Positions 1-8,205 of a stretch of 43,288 nucleotides of DNA are shown here, in pieces. A program made the translations under genes and the position numbers. Within the stretch, counting starts at the first letter, position 1. Each line of letters opens with the position of its first letter. This DNA comes from an uncultured Alistipes sp. (GTDB taxonomy: Bacteria > Bacteroidota > Bacteroidia > Bacteroidales > Rikenellaceae): positions 1 to 43,288 of the forward strand of contig CALUJN010000074.1 of assembly GCA_944320985.1 (NCBI GenBank), given 5' to 3'. A model generated the notes under the pieces. That model was not told the origin of the DNA, did no database searches, and saw only the letters and a program-made list of their open reading frames with translations.

Positions 1-1
1 C

Positions 2-709
2 AAGGCCCAGGAGGAGAAGCCCGAAAAGGTCATTCCGTTCTGGCGCTGCTTCACCTACCGTCAGACGTGGTCGTTCATCACCGGCAAGTTCTTTACCGAC
101 GGCGTATGGTGGTTCTATCTGTTCTGGGCTCCGGCCTACTTCTCGGACCAGTACGGCTATTCGTCCAGCTCGGGCATGGGCGTAGCGCTGATCTTCACGC
201 TCTACGCCATTGTTACGGTTCTGTCGATCTTCGGCGGCTACCTTCCGAAGCTCTTCGTTGACCGCAAGGGCATGAACCCCTATGCGGGCCGTATGCTGGC
301 GATGCTGATCTTCGCGTTCCTGCCGCTTCCGGCGCTCTTCGCGCAGGGAGCCGGAACCTACTCGGTCTGGTGGCCTGCGATCATCATCGGTCTGGCCGGT
401 GCGGGACACCAGGCGTGGTCTGCAAACCTCTTCTCGACGATCGGCGACATGTTCCCCAAATCGGCTATCGCCACCATCACGGGTATCGGCGGTATGGCCG
501 GCGGTGTGGGTTCGTTCCTGATCAACAAGGGTGCCGGTGCGCTCTTCACCCACTCGGAGCAGATGGGCGATGCGTTCCGCTTCATGGGCTTCGACGGCAA
601 GGAAGCCGGTTACATGATCATCTTCTGCATCTGCGCCGTTGCCTATCTGGTGGCGTGGTCGATCATGAAGGCGCTGGTTCCGAAGTACAAGCCTATCGTC
701 CTCGAATAA
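2..709 (+). CDS. exuT: Hexuronate (ExuT-like) MFS transporter, C-terminal part
   Basis: The reading frame is open from the first bases of the window, so the 5' part of the gene is missing; 235 residues remain, about the C-terminal half of a transporter of the anion:cation symporter (ACS) branch of the major facilitator family. The visible part starts in a charged cytoplasmic loop (KAQEEKPEKVIPFWR), then has about six hydrophobic segments, including a Trp-rich helix (VWWFYLFWAPAYFSDQYGY) and a Gly-rich helix (ITGIGGMAGGVGSFLINKGAG), both usual in ExuT-type galacturonate/glucuronate importers. It sits 76 nt upstream of uxaB in the same direction, which supports uronate as substrate. The family call is firm; the exact sugar acid is inferred from context. 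Confidence 0.82.
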   Translation, partial: KAQEEKPEKVIPFWRCFTYRQTWSFITGKFFTDGVWWFYLFWAPAYFSDQYGYSSSSGMGVALIFTLYAIVTVLSIFGGYLPKLFVDRKGMNPYAGRMLAMLIFAFLPLPALFAQGAGTYSVWWPAIIIGLAGAGHQAWSANLFSTIGDMFPKSAIATITGIGGMAGGVGSFLINKGAGALFTHSEQMGDAFRFMGFDGKEAGYMIIFCICAVAYLVAWSIMKALVPKYKPIVLE

Positions 710-716
710 TTTTTCC

Positions 717-770
717 GGGTCCGGACCGACGGCGGCATTCGCATGGCTGCCGTCGGCCCCTTCCGGGCCC
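717..770 (+). promoter_or_regulatory. Nested stem-loop in the exuT-uxaB gap
   Basis: Outer stem GGGTCCGG (717-724) pairs with CCGGGCCC (763-770) with one G-U pair; inner stem CCGACGGC (726-733) pairs with GCCGTCGG (749-756). No T-run follows, so it looks more like an intercistronic mRNA-stability or processing element than a terminator. It ends 15 nt before the uxaB ATG. The function is inference. Confidence 0.5.
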
Positions 771-785
771 AAAATCCTGAAAAAC

Positions 786-2243
786 ATGTTGAAAGAACTA
801 AACAAGTCGACCGTAGATAAGGTCGACCGCCCCGTTCATATCCTGCAGTTCGGGGAAGGGAACTTCCTGCGGGGCTTCGTGGACTGGCAGATCGACATTG
901 CCAACGAGAAGGGTGTCATGAATTCGGGCGTGGCGATCTGCCAGCCCATTATCGATCCCGAACACAAGGTGCTCGGCATGATCGACCTGCTGCACAAGCA
1001 GGACAACCTCTACCACGTCTATCTGGAGGGCATCGAGAACCGGGAGCCGAAGAAGGACGTGCGGCTGGTGAAGAGCGTGATGGACTCGTTCAACCCCTAT
1101 GTGGAGTATGAGAAATACGAACGTTATTTCCTGTCTCCGGAACTGAAGGTGACGATCTCGAACACCACGGAGGCGGGGATCCGCTACGAGGAGGGCGACG
1201 ATCTGGAGGCTCGACCTCCGAAGTCCTACCCTGCGAAGATGACGGCGCTGTTGTACAAGCGCTTCAAGCACTTCCAGGGCGATCCGACGAAGGGTCTTTG
1301 CATCATCTGCTGCGAGCTGATCGAGAACAACGGCACGACGCTGCACGAGTATGTGATCCGCCACGCGATGTATAACGGCCTGGGTGCGGACTTCATCGAC
1401 TGGGTGGAGCGCAACTGCCACTTCTGCGACACGCTGGTCGACCGCATCGTTCCGGGGTTCCCGCGCGACACCATCAACGAGATCAAGGAGGAGTTGGGCT
1501 ACGACGACAACCTCGTTGTGAAGGCCGAGCTGTACCACCTGTGGGCGATCGGCGGCGAGGGTTACAAGGAGGTGCAGCAGGTGCTGCCGCTGGACAAGGC
1601 GGGTCTGCACGTGATCTTCATGCCGACGATCAAGCAGTTCCGCGACAAGAAGGTCCGCATCCTGAACGGTTCGCATACGGGCATGGTTCCCATCGCCCTG
1701 CAGATGGGCTGCGAGACGGTGATGGATGCCTTCAACACGCCCTCGATCGAGCGCTTCATCAACGAGATGGTCGCCGAGGAGGTGATCCCGATGATCGAGG
1801 AGGACCAGGCGGCGCTGAAGCAGTTCGCCGCGGGGATCCTCGAACGCTTCTACAACCCCTACATCAAGCACCTGCTGCGTTCGATCTCGCTCAACTCGCT
1901 TTCGAAGTGGGAGGCCCGCAACTATCCGACGGTGAAGGACAACTGGTTCAAGGCCGGACGTCTGGCTGCACGCGAATGCTTCACCTTTGCGGCGCTGATG
2001 TCGCTCTACGGCCCGAAGAGCGGATTTGAGCCGGACGACACGAAGGAGTTCGTCGACTACATCCGCACGAACTGGAATTCGGACGATCTCGAGGGTACGA
2101 TCTCGAAGATCGTGCGCGAGAGCGGGATCTTCACGGTCGATTTCTCGGAGGTTCCGGGCTTTGTGGAGGCCGTTGCGGGGTATGTCGGTGACATCGAGAC
2201 GCTGGGCATGCAGGGGGCGCTGGATAAGTTTTTGACGAAATAA
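786..2243 (+). CDS. uxaB: Tagaturonate reductase (altronate oxidoreductase)
   Basis: This 485-residue protein matches the length of UxaB and belongs to the long-chain mannitol dehydrogenase family. UxaB reduces D-tagaturonate to D-altronate with NADH in the cytoplasm, the second step of the isomerase pathway of galacturonate breakdown. The N-terminal nucleotide-binding region contains QFGEGNFLRGFVDW (about residues 21-34). The family catalytic pattern K-x4-N-x2-H is present as K289, N294 and H297 in KVRILNGSHT. The ATG at 786 starts right after the intercistronic hairpin and no longer in-frame start is needed. The next gene encodes the following enzyme, altronate dehydratase. A fructuronate reductase (UxuB) role is possible from family membership alone, but pairing with uxaA favours UxaB. 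Confidence 0.92.
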   Translation: MLKELNKSTVDKVDRPVHILQFGEGNFLRGFVDWQIDIANEKGVMNSGVAICQPIIDPEHKVLGMIDLLHKQDNLYHVYLEGIENREPKKDVRLVKSVMDSFNPYVEYEKYERYFLSPELKVTISNTTEAGIRYEEGDDLEARPPKSYPAKMTALLYKRFKHFQGDPTKGLCIICCELIENNGTTLHEYVIRHAMYNGLGADFIDWVERNCHFCDTLVDRIVPGFPRDTINEIKEELGYDDNLVVKAELYHLWAIGGEGYKEVQQVLPLDKAGLHVIFMPTIKQFRDKKVRILNGSHTGMVPIALQMGCETVMDAFNTPSIERFINEMVAEEVIPMIEEDQAALKQFAAGILERFYNPYIKHLLRSISLNSLSKWEARNYPTVKDNWFKAGRLAARECFTFAALMSLYGPKSGFEPDDTKEFVDYIRTNWNSDDLEGTISKIVRESGIFTVDFSEVPGFVEAVAGYVGDIETLGMQGALDKFLTK

Positions 2244-2257
2244 AAACAACCCGAAAG

Positions 2258-2361
2258 GGGCGGAGCGGAGAAGTGCCGGGGAAGCCGGAAGGCCGTAGTC
2301 GCAGAGGCTGTCGAAGGGGCCGTTCCGGAGAGCCGGGAGCTTCGCGGCTCCGCCCTTTTTT
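2258..2361 (+). promoter_or_regulatory. Long nested RNA structure with T-run before uxaA
   Basis: GGGCGGAGC (2258-2266) pairs perfectly with GCTCCGCCC (2347-2355). Inside it GAAG (2270-2273) pairs with CTTC (2340-2343), and CCGGAAGGCC (2285-2294) pairs with GGCCgTTCCGG (2318-2328, one bulge). Six Ts (2356-2361) follow the outer stem and uxaA starts 13 nt later. The shape is that of an intrinsic terminator or attenuator within the uronate operon; it could also act as a processing/stability element. The pairings are read from sequence; the function is inference. Confidence 0.55.
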
Positions 2362-2373
2362 ACGAAGGAAGCG

Positions 2374-3861
2374 ATGAAACGATTCTTGAAAATCAATGCC
2401 GCGGACAACGTGGGCGTTGCGCTTGCGGACCTTGCGGCGGGCGAGAGCGTGGAGCTCGACGGCGGGGTGGTGACGCTCCGCGAGGCGGTGTCCCGGGGAC
2501 ACAAGTTCGCACTGCGGGACCTTTCCGAGGGGGAGGACGTCATCAAGTACGGCTATCCGATCGGACACGTTACGACGAACGTGCCGGCGGGTGCGTGGAT
2601 TCACTCGCACAACCTGAAAACCAATCTGCACGACGACCTCGAGTATGCTTATACGCCGCAACTGCGCCGGCTCGATATTCCGACGCGCGACGTTACGGTG
2701 CAGGGCTACCTGCGTCGCAACGGACAGATGGGCATCCGCAACGAGTTGTGGATCGTGCCGTCGGTGGGGTGCGTGAACGGACAGGCGCAGGCCATTGCCG
2801 AACGGGTGCGTCGCGAGTGCGACTGCTCGCATCTGGACGACGTGCGGGTCTATACGCACAACTACGGCTGTTCGCAGCTGGGCGACGACCATGCCAACAC
2901 GCGTCGGGCGCTGGCGGCGCTGGTGCGGCATCCGAATGCGGGTGCGGTGCTGGTGCTGGGTCTCGGGTGCGAGAACAACCAGGTTGCGGCCCTCAAAGAG
3001 GAGATCGGTGAGTGGGACGAGGAGCGCGTGAAGTTCCTCATCGCGCAGGAGGTCGAGGACGAGATCCAGACGGGTTTCGAGATCTGCCGCGAGCTGGTCG
3101 AGCGGACCCGCGAGGACCGACGCCAGCCGCTGCCGCTTTCGTATCTGAAGGTGGGGTTGAAGTGCGGGGGTTCGGACGGTTTTTCGGGCATCACGGCCAA
3201 TCCGCTGGTGGGGCTGTTCTCCGACTGGCTGGTGGCGCAGGGCGGTACGAGTGTGCTGACGGAGGTCCCGGAGATGTTCGGCGCCGAAACGATCCTCATG
3301 GACCGCGCCACGGACCGGGACGTTTTCAACCGGACGGTGCACCTGATCAACGACTTCAAGGGCTACTTCCGCAAGTATGACCAGCCGATCTACGAGAATC
3401 CCTCGCCCGGGAACAAGAAGGGCGGCATCACGACCCTCGAGGAGAAGTCGCTGGGCTGCGTGCAGAAGGGCGGATCGCAGCCGGTGGTCGACGTGCTGGG
3501 CTATGCGGATCCGATCGTGAAGCCGGGTCTGAATCTCTTGCAGGCGCCGGGCAACGACCTGGTGGCGGCCTCGGCGCTGGCCTTGTCGGGCTGCCAGCTG
3601 GTGTTGTTCACTACGGGGCGCGGCACGCCGTTCGGGTCGTTTGTCCCGACGATGAAGATCGCGACCAACACGCCGCTGGCACAGTTCAAGTCGAACTGGA
3701 TCGACTTCAACGCCGGGACGCTCGTCGAGGACGAAGAGCCGCATGCGGTGCTGGAGCGTCTGATCGGCAAGATCCTCGCGACGGCCGACGGCGAGCACCT
3801 CAAGCACGAGCGCACGGGCTTCAAGGAGATCGCCATCTTCAAGTCGGGCGTGACGCTGTAA
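2374..3861 (+). CDS. uxaA: Altronate dehydratase (altronate hydrolase)
   Basis: The 495-residue protein equals the usual UxaA length. It dehydrates D-altronate to 2-keto-3-deoxy-D-gluconate, the product that enters the KDG kinase/aldolase route. The N-terminal ~90 residues form a SAF-type domain (from MKRFLKINAADNVGVAL to HSHNLKTNL), followed by the large altronate/galactarate dehydratase domain. Conserved Cys and Gly motifs of the family are visible: YGCSQLGDDH, LGCENNQ, and GLKCGGSDGFSGITANP, which probably contribute to metal and substrate binding. It lies downstream of uxaB in the same direction, separated by a 130-nt gap that is filled by a structured element ending in six Ts. No TAnnTTTG promoter was seen directly upstream, so expression probably depends on read-through from uxaB. 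Confidence 0.93.
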   Translation: MKRFLKINAADNVGVALADLAAGESVELDGGVVTLREAVSRGHKFALRDLSEGEDVIKYGYPIGHVTTNVPAGAWIHSHNLKTNLHDDLEYAYTPQLRRLDIPTRDVTVQGYLRRNGQMGIRNELWIVPSVGCVNGQAQAIAERVRRECDCSHLDDVRVYTHNYGCSQLGDDHANTRRALAALVRHPNAGAVLVLGLGCENNQVAALKEEIGEWDEERVKFLIAQEVEDEIQTGFEICRELVERTREDRRQPLPLSYLKVGLKCGGSDGFSGITANPLVGLFSDWLVAQGGTSVLTEVPEMFGAETILMDRATDRDVFNRTVHLINDFKGYFRKYDQPIYENPSPGNKKGGITTLEEKSLGCVQKGGSQPVVDVLGYADPIVKPGLNLLQAPGNDLVAASALALSGCQLVLFTTGRGTPFGSFVPTMKIATNTPLAQFKSNWIDFNAGTLVEDEEPHAVLERLIGKILATADGEHLKHERTGFKEIAIFKSGVTL

Positions 3862-3945
3862 GCGTCCGGAATCGGCCGTTATCGGGTCCTACCCGGTTGT
3901 CTGGCGCCTGCGGCGTCGTTTGGCGACCTGATACCCTTTCCCAAA

Positions 3946-3963
3946 CCCCCTCTTCGGAGGGGG
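3946..3963 (+). terminator. UUCG-capped hairpin after uxaA
   Basis: CCCCCTC (3946-3952), loop TTCG, GAGGGGG (3957-3963). A seven-pair G+C stem capped by the very stable C(UUCG)G tetraloop; the following bases (cttgaattt) are only weakly T-rich. It lies between uxaA and the pectinesterase and may be a weak terminator or a stabilising hairpin. Confidence 0.5.
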
Positions 3964-4023
3964 CTTGAATTTAAACGGAGCTTGAAGCGTGCTGAAGGGC
4001 AAACACAATTACATTCAGATGTT

Positions 4024-5022
4024 ATGAAACCGCTTGTTTGGGGAATTTTCAGTTTTCTTTTTGCGGCCCGGGCCCTTGCGGGAGAGGTCGTCTATACGGT
4101 CGACTGCCGCGGCGGGGGTGATTTCCGCACCGTGCAGGAATGCTTCGAGGCCCTGCCCTCGAAACCCGACGGCTGGCGCACGGTCCGTATCCTGCCCGGC
4201 ACGTACCGCGAGAAGGTAACGCTCGACGTCTACAAGGACCGCGTGCGGATCGTTGGTGTGGGCGGGCCCGAAAAGGTCCGCATCGTCTGGAACGACCACA
4301 CGGGAAAGGTTGTCGACGGGTATGAGATGACGACTTACGACACCTGGACGGTGTCGATCCAGGCCGACGACGTACGGCTTGAGGGGCTTACGATTGAGAA
4401 CGATGCCGGAAGGGTGGGGCAGACCGTGGCGCTCGAAACCCGCGGCGACCGCATCCGGGTCGAGAACTGTCGTTTGATCGGCAATCAGGATACCTTCTAC
4501 ACCAAGGGGTATGTTTCGCGGATCTACGTTGCCGATTCGTATATCGAAGGGACGACCGACTTTATCTTCGGGCCGTCGATCGTTCTTTTCGACCGTTGTC
4601 GTATCCACGGCAAGGCCGACAGTTTCATCACGGCGGCCTCGACCACCGAACGCAATCTTTATGGGTATGTCTTCCGCGACTGCCTCGTGACGGCCGATCC
4701 CTTGGTGGAGCGTCTCTATCTGGGCCGCCCCTGGAAATCCACGGCCCGCACGGTGTGGATCCGTTGCGAATTGCCCGCGGCGATTTGCCCCGAAGGGTGG
4801 CGCGACTGGCATGACGCGGCCCGTAAGGGCGACGTATTTTATGCCGAATACGGTTGCTACGGTCCGGGCGCAGACCGCGCCGAACGTGTGGCGTGGTCGC
4901 GGGCGCTGACCGATGAGGAGGCGGCAATCTATACCCCGGATCGGATCTTTGCCAAAAAGACCGGATCGGAACAGTTCCGTGAGGATTGGAATCCCGGGGC
5001 GGACACTCCGCCGAAGAGGTGA
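4024..5022 (+). CDS. Secreted pectin methylesterase (carbohydrate esterase family 8)
   Basis: The chosen ATG gives a 332-residue protein with a clear signal peptide (MKPLVWGIFSFLFAARALAG); a TTG start 14 codons upstream would bury it. Family 8 pectinesterases form a right-handed beta helix and remove methyl groups from homogalacturonan, releasing methanol and exposing polygalacturonate for lyases. Diagnostic motifs occur in order: GNQDTFYTKG (Asp of the active site), TTDFIFGPS (second active-site Asp) and LYLGRPWK (substrate-binding Arg/Trp). The protein has no extra pectin-binding module. It follows exuT-uxaB-uxaA in the same direction, so de-esterification of pectin outside the cytoplasm is genetically linked to use of the resulting galacturonate. 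Periplasmic versus surface location cannot be read from sequence. Confidence 0.9.
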   Translation: MKPLVWGIFSFLFAARALAGEVVYTVDCRGGGDFRTVQECFEALPSKPDGWRTVRILPGTYREKVTLDVYKDRVRIVGVGGPEKVRIVWNDHTGKVVDGYEMTTYDTWTVSIQADDVRLEGLTIENDAGRVGQTVALETRGDRIRVENCRLIGNQDTFYTKGYVSRIYVADSYIEGTTDFIFGPSIVLFDRCRIHGKADSFITAASTTERNLYGYVFRDCLVTADPLVERLYLGRPWKSTARTVWIRCELPAAICPEGWRDWHDAARKGDVFYAEYGCYGPGADRAERVAWSRALTDEEAAIYTPDRIFAKKTGSEQFREDWNPGADTPPKR

Positions 5023-5061
5023 CGGAGGGTCGGAAAAGAGCGATAACATCTGGTCGCACGG

Positions 5062-5105
5062 TCGTCCTTTCCCCGGGAGTGGCGGAAGGGACGATCGGCT
5101 TTTTG
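5062..5105 (+). terminator. Terminator after the pectinesterase
   Basis: TCGTCCTTTCC (5062-5072) pairs with GGAAGGGACGA (5084-5094), eleven pairs with one G-U. A short TCGGC spacer and then a T-run (to about 5104) follow on the plus strand. It lies between two convergent genes. Confidence 0.55.
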
Positions 5106-5125
5106 CGGCGAGTGTCTCCTGTCGG

Positions 5126-6445
5126 CTATGCCTTTTCGCGGATGGTCTGCAGGCGGCGGGTCATGACGTACTGCAGGACGCCGCGCAGGAACATGTAGAG
5201 CGTGAAGGCCAGCCAGAGGGCGTTGTTGCCGATCCATGGCCGCAGGGCGTAGAAGATGGCGAAGTAGGCGGCCGTGGCTCCGAACATGGAGTTGCGCATG
5301 ACTCGGGTCTCCGTAGCGCCGACCATGATGCCGTCCATGATGAAGGGCATGGCCGAGGCGATGGGAATCAGAATGATCCAGACGATGTAACGTCCGGCCA
5401 GTTCGATGATCTGCGGCGTGTCGGGGTTTGCGTGGTCGACGAACAGACCCACCAGATCGCGCCACCACACAAGGTAGATCCCCACGAACACCATCGACAC
5501 GAGCGTTCCCCACAGCAGGCAGCGGTGCAGGCAGGCGCCGAGCGACACGCGGTCGCGGGCCCCGATGAAGCGTCCCGTGAGGGCCTCGGCGGCATAGGCG
5601 AAGCCGTCGTTCATGTACGAAAAGAGGGTGAAGAGCTCCAGCAACAGGGCGTTCACGGCCAGCAGCGTGCGGTCTTCCATGCGGGCCGAGGCTCCGGTGA
5701 AGAAGGTGTAGACGGCCACGATGCAGAGCGTGCGCAGGATGATGTCGCGGTTGATCTGAAAGAAACGCTTCAGCGGCTGCAGGTCCAGCACCTCCGACCA
5801 GCGGACGGAGGTCAGTAGCGGACGGTATTTCGCCAGAAGCAGCACCGTGGCCAGCCCTACGCCGCACCATTGCGCCACGACCGAGGCCCAGGCGATTCCG
5901 ACGATCCCCAGGTCGAGCCCGAATGCAAAGGAGAGGCTGCAGCAGAGGTGGATGACGTTGACCGTGACGGCTGTGATCATCGGAAAGAGGGCGTTCTGCA
6001 TGCCGGTGAACCAACCGTTGAAGCCGAAGAGCAGGATGCCGGCGGGCACGGCCCAGATGCGGGTGTAGAAGTAGGAACGGGTCATCTCACCGCCGTTCAT
6101 GGCCCAGAGGGCCAGTTCGCCCAGCGGGTACTGGAGCAGCAGCATCACTACACCCATGACTCCCGCTACCGAGAGGGCGCGGGCCAGCATGTTCGTACAT
6201 TCGGTGTAATTCCCCGCGCCATAGGCCTGGGCCGTCAGGCCGCTGGTTCCCATGCGTACGAACGAACAGTTCCAGTAGATGAAGTTGAAGATCGATACGC
6301 CGATGGCCAGTGCGCCGATCGTCGCGGCGGAGTCTTCGCCCCAGTGGCCGGCGATGGCCGTCGAGACGATGCCCATGAGCGGCACGGTGATGTTCGAGAC
6401 GATGTTCGGGATCGCCAGGCGCAGTATTTCGTGATTCATCTTCAT
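5126..6445 (-). CDS. MATE-family multidrug/cation exporter
   Basis: A 439-residue membrane protein from the ATG at 6445 (an alternative ATG lies two codons later at 6439). An upstream in-frame extension is rejected because a promoter box overlaps it. About twelve hydrophobic helices are visible, starting at EILRLAIPNIVSNITVPLMGIVSTAIAGHWG, the typical first helix of MATE (DinF/NorM-like) proteins with the conserved N and P residues. MATE exporters pump cationic or other small molecules out, driven by Na+ or H+. The substrate cannot be inferred. It converges on the pectinesterase and is divergent from the pseudouridine synthase gene. Confidence 0.88.
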   Translation of the reverse strand: MKMNHEILRLAIPNIVSNITVPLMGIVSTAIAGHWGEDSAATIGALAIGVSIFNFIYWNCSFVRMGTSGLTAQAYGAGNYTECTNMLARALSVAGVMGVVMLLLQYPLGELALWAMNGGEMTRSYFYTRIWAVPAGILLFGFNGWFTGMQNALFPMITAVTVNVIHLCCSLSFAFGLDLGIVGIAWASVVAQWCGVGLATVLLLAKYRPLLTSVRWSEVLDLQPLKRFFQINRDIILRTLCIVAVYTFFTGASARMEDRTLLAVNALLLELFTLFSYMNDGFAYAAEALTGRFIGARDRVSLGACLHRCLLWGTLVSMVFVGIYLVWWRDLVGLFVDHANPDTPQIIELAGRYIVWIILIPIASAMPFIMDGIMVGATETRVMRNSMFGATAAYFAIFYALRPWIGNNALWLAFTLYMFLRGVLQYVMTRRLQTIREKA

Positions 6446-6453
6446 GACGGGTG

Positions 6454-6461
6454 CAAAGATA
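6454..6461 (-). promoter_or_regulatory. -7 promoter box for the MATE gene
   Basis: On the minus strand the sequence reads TATCTTTG, an exact match to the Bacteroidota -7 consensus TAnnTTTG, ending 8 nt before the ATG at 6445. That implies a very short or absent 5' leader. I see no convincing -33 element. Confidence 0.5.
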
Positions 6462-6521
6462 AGCCAAAAGCGGCGAATTTTCAGGCGGTGACGGCTTTTT
6501 CTCGATTTCGGGCACGTAATG

Positions 6522-6554
6522 TGTGATGGAATCCCGAAAAATGGATTACCTTTG
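6522..6554 (+). promoter_or_regulatory. Promoter of the pseudouridine synthase gene
   Basis: TACCTTTG (6547-6554) matches TAnnTTTG, with TGTG (6522-6525) 21 nt upstream as a -33 element. The start codon follows 34 nt after the -7 box. Confidence 0.6.
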
Positions 6555-6588
6555 CCGCGCAAATTCATCTTATTGAGAAGATACGAAC

Positions 6589-7950
6589 ATGAAAGATTCG
6601 AAAAACGACTCGACTCCGGTGCTCGAACGCTTCGCCCGTGACAAGCGTAAACGCACCGTGATCGCTACGGCGGAACGCGTCGAGCGTCGCCCGCGTTTGC
6701 AGCGTGACGCTGCCGACTCGGAGCAAGCGTCCTATTCGACCCGGTCCGGGCACCGGGCATCGTACAACCCCCATTTTACGGCCGACAACCGTCCCCGGTT
6801 CGAACATTCCCGCCGCGAGCAGGATGAGCGTCCGCACCGCAGCTACGGAGAGAAACCCCGCTTCGGCGAGCACTCCCGGTTCGAGGGCGAACGCCCGCAT
6901 CGCACGTTCGGCGACCGCGAGAACCGCTACGATAACGAGGAGCGCCCGCATCGCACGTTCGGCGACCGCGAGAACCGCTACGACAACGAGGAGCGTCCGC
7001 GCCGTACGTTCGGCGACCGTGAGAATCGCTATGACAATGAGGAGCGCCCGCGTCGTGCCTCCGGATCGCGAGGCCCGAAACCCTCCTACGGAGAAAAACG
7101 TGCCGGGAAATTCGACGACCGCAAGGGCGGCAAGGGAGCCGGGAAATTCGCCGGGGAACGCTCCGGTAACAAGCACCCCCGCAAGGATGCCGACAAGCCG
7201 GCCTCCTATCCGAAATACGATCCGGCGAAGCAGACCGGAGAGATGCGTCTGAACCGTTTCATCGCCCAGTCGGGCATCTGCTCGCGGCGTGAAGCCGACG
7301 ACTTTATCCAGGCAGGCGTGGTGACGGTCAACGGCAAGGTCGTGACCGAACTCGGTACGAAGGTGCTGCCTACGGACGAGGTGCGTTTCAACGACGAACC
7401 CGTACACGGGGAGAAGAAGGTCTATCTGGTTCTGAACAAGCCCAAGGGTTATGTGACCTCTTTGGATGACCCGCACGCGGGAAAGACGGTCATGGAACTG
7501 GTCAAGGGGGCCTGCACCGAACGGATCTATCCCGTCGGACGTCTGGACAAGAACAGCCTCGGTCTGCTGCTCTTCACCAACGACGGCGATCTGACCAAAC
7601 AGCTCACACACCCCTCCTACCAGAAGAAGAAGATCTATCAGGTGACGCTGGATAAACCGCTGACGCGTGCCGACATGGACCGCATCGCCGAGGGTATTAC
7701 GCTCGAGGACGGAGAGATCTTCGCCGATGAGATCTCCTATGTCAAGGAGAACAAACAGGAGGTGGGCATCGAGATCCACTCGGGTCGTAACCGCATCGTG
7801 CGACGCATTTTCGAGTTCCTGGGGTACACCGTCACGAAGCTCGACCGGGTTTACTATGCCGGTTTGACGAAGAAGAACCTCAAGCGCGGAGCGTGGCGTT
7901 TCCTGACCCGTGAGGAGGTCGAGCGGCTGAAGTCCGGACTCTACGAATAA
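6589..7950 (+). CDS. RsuA/RluB-type 23S/16S rRNA pseudouridine synthase with long basic repeat-rich N-terminus
   Basis: The 453-residue protein has two parts. Residues 1 to about 215 are low-complexity, rich in Arg, Glu, Gly, Tyr and Asn, and include three near-identical 17-residue repeats of the type ERPHRTFGDRENRYDNE (residues 101-151). From residue 219 (MRLNRFIAQSGICSRREAD) follow an S4 RNA-binding domain and the pseudouridine synthase catalytic domain, with catalytic D320 in GRLDKNSLGLLLFTNDG. Enzymes of this branch convert a specific uridine of rRNA to pseudouridine; which site is modified cannot be told. The extension is a feature of Bacteroidota members and resembles RGG/RE-type disordered RNA-binding tails. 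A strong terminator follows the gene. Confidence 0.88.
   Translation: MKDSKNDSTPVLERFARDKRKRTVIATAERVERRPRLQRDAADSEQASYSTRSGHRASYNPHFTADNRPRFEHSRREQDERPHRSYGEKPRFGEHSRFEGERPHRTFGDRENRYDNEERPHRTFGDRENRYDNEERPRRTFGDRENRYDNEERPRRASGSRGPKPSYGEKRAGKFDDRKGGKGAGKFAGERSGNKHPRKDADKPASYPKYDPAKQTGEMRLNRFIAQSGICSRREADDFIQAGVVTVNGKVVTELGTKVLPTDEVRFNDEPVHGEKKVYLVLNKPKGYVTSLDDPHAGKTVMELVKGACTERIYPVGRLDKNSLGLLLFTNDGDLTKQLTHPSYQKKKIYQVTLDKPLTRADMDRIAEGITLEDGEIFADEISYVKENKQEVGIEIHSGRNRIVRRIFEFLGYTVTKLDRVYYAGLTKKNLKRGAWRFLTREEVERLKSGLYE
6889..7041 (+). repeat. Three 51-bp in-frame tandem repeats
   Basis: Copies at 6889-6939, 6940-6990 and 6991-7041 each encode 17 residues; a partial fourth copy begins at 7042. 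Differences are mostly synonymous or His/Arg swaps. The copy number could change by slippage or recombination without shifting the frame. Confidence 0.85.
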
Positions 7951-7986
7951 GCGAAGATCGCACCGCCAGGCGGTCGGTGAATGGAA

Positions 7987-8032
7987 AGGCCCCGAAGATC
8001 ATGCCATGATGATCTTCGGGGCCTGTTTTTTG
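7987..8032 (+). terminator. Strong intrinsic terminator after the pseudouridine synthase
   Basis: AGGCCCCGAAGATCA (7987-8001) pairs perfectly with TGATCTTCGGGGCCT (8010-8024) across an 8-nt loop, followed by a run of six Ts. Confidence 0.85.
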
Positions 8033-8064
8033 AACTTAAGGTCTTGTCACCCCGGAGGGGACCG

Positions 8065-8124
8065 GAAGGTTTGCTGCCGGATGCCCTTCTCCGTGAAGGT
8101 TTGCTGCCGGATGTCTCTCCCCGC
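8065..8124. repeat. 30-bp tandem repeat in a convergent intergenic gap
   Basis: Two 30-bp copies (8065-8094, 8095-8124) begin with an identical 20-mer (GAAGGTTTGCTGCCGGATG plus c/t variants after it). A degenerate third piece (CGGATGCCTTCCTCC) follows. The rest of 8033-8205 holds no recognisable gene. Confidence 0.6.
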
Positions 8125-8205
8125 CGGATGCCTTCCTCCCCCGACGCGCCTTTTCCCGATGGGCCGCAGCGAGGGAACTCCTGCCCCTCCTTTCTTGCCC
8201 GTGGG

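Noticed and set aside
798-2546. Long open frame on the minus strand opposite uxaB
   Set aside because: GC-rich shadow frame with no domain, overlapping a clear gene of the opposite strand.
6889-7041. Short regular repeats that might be a CRISPR array
   Set aside because: They are contiguous, in frame and encode a repeated peptide; no spacers.
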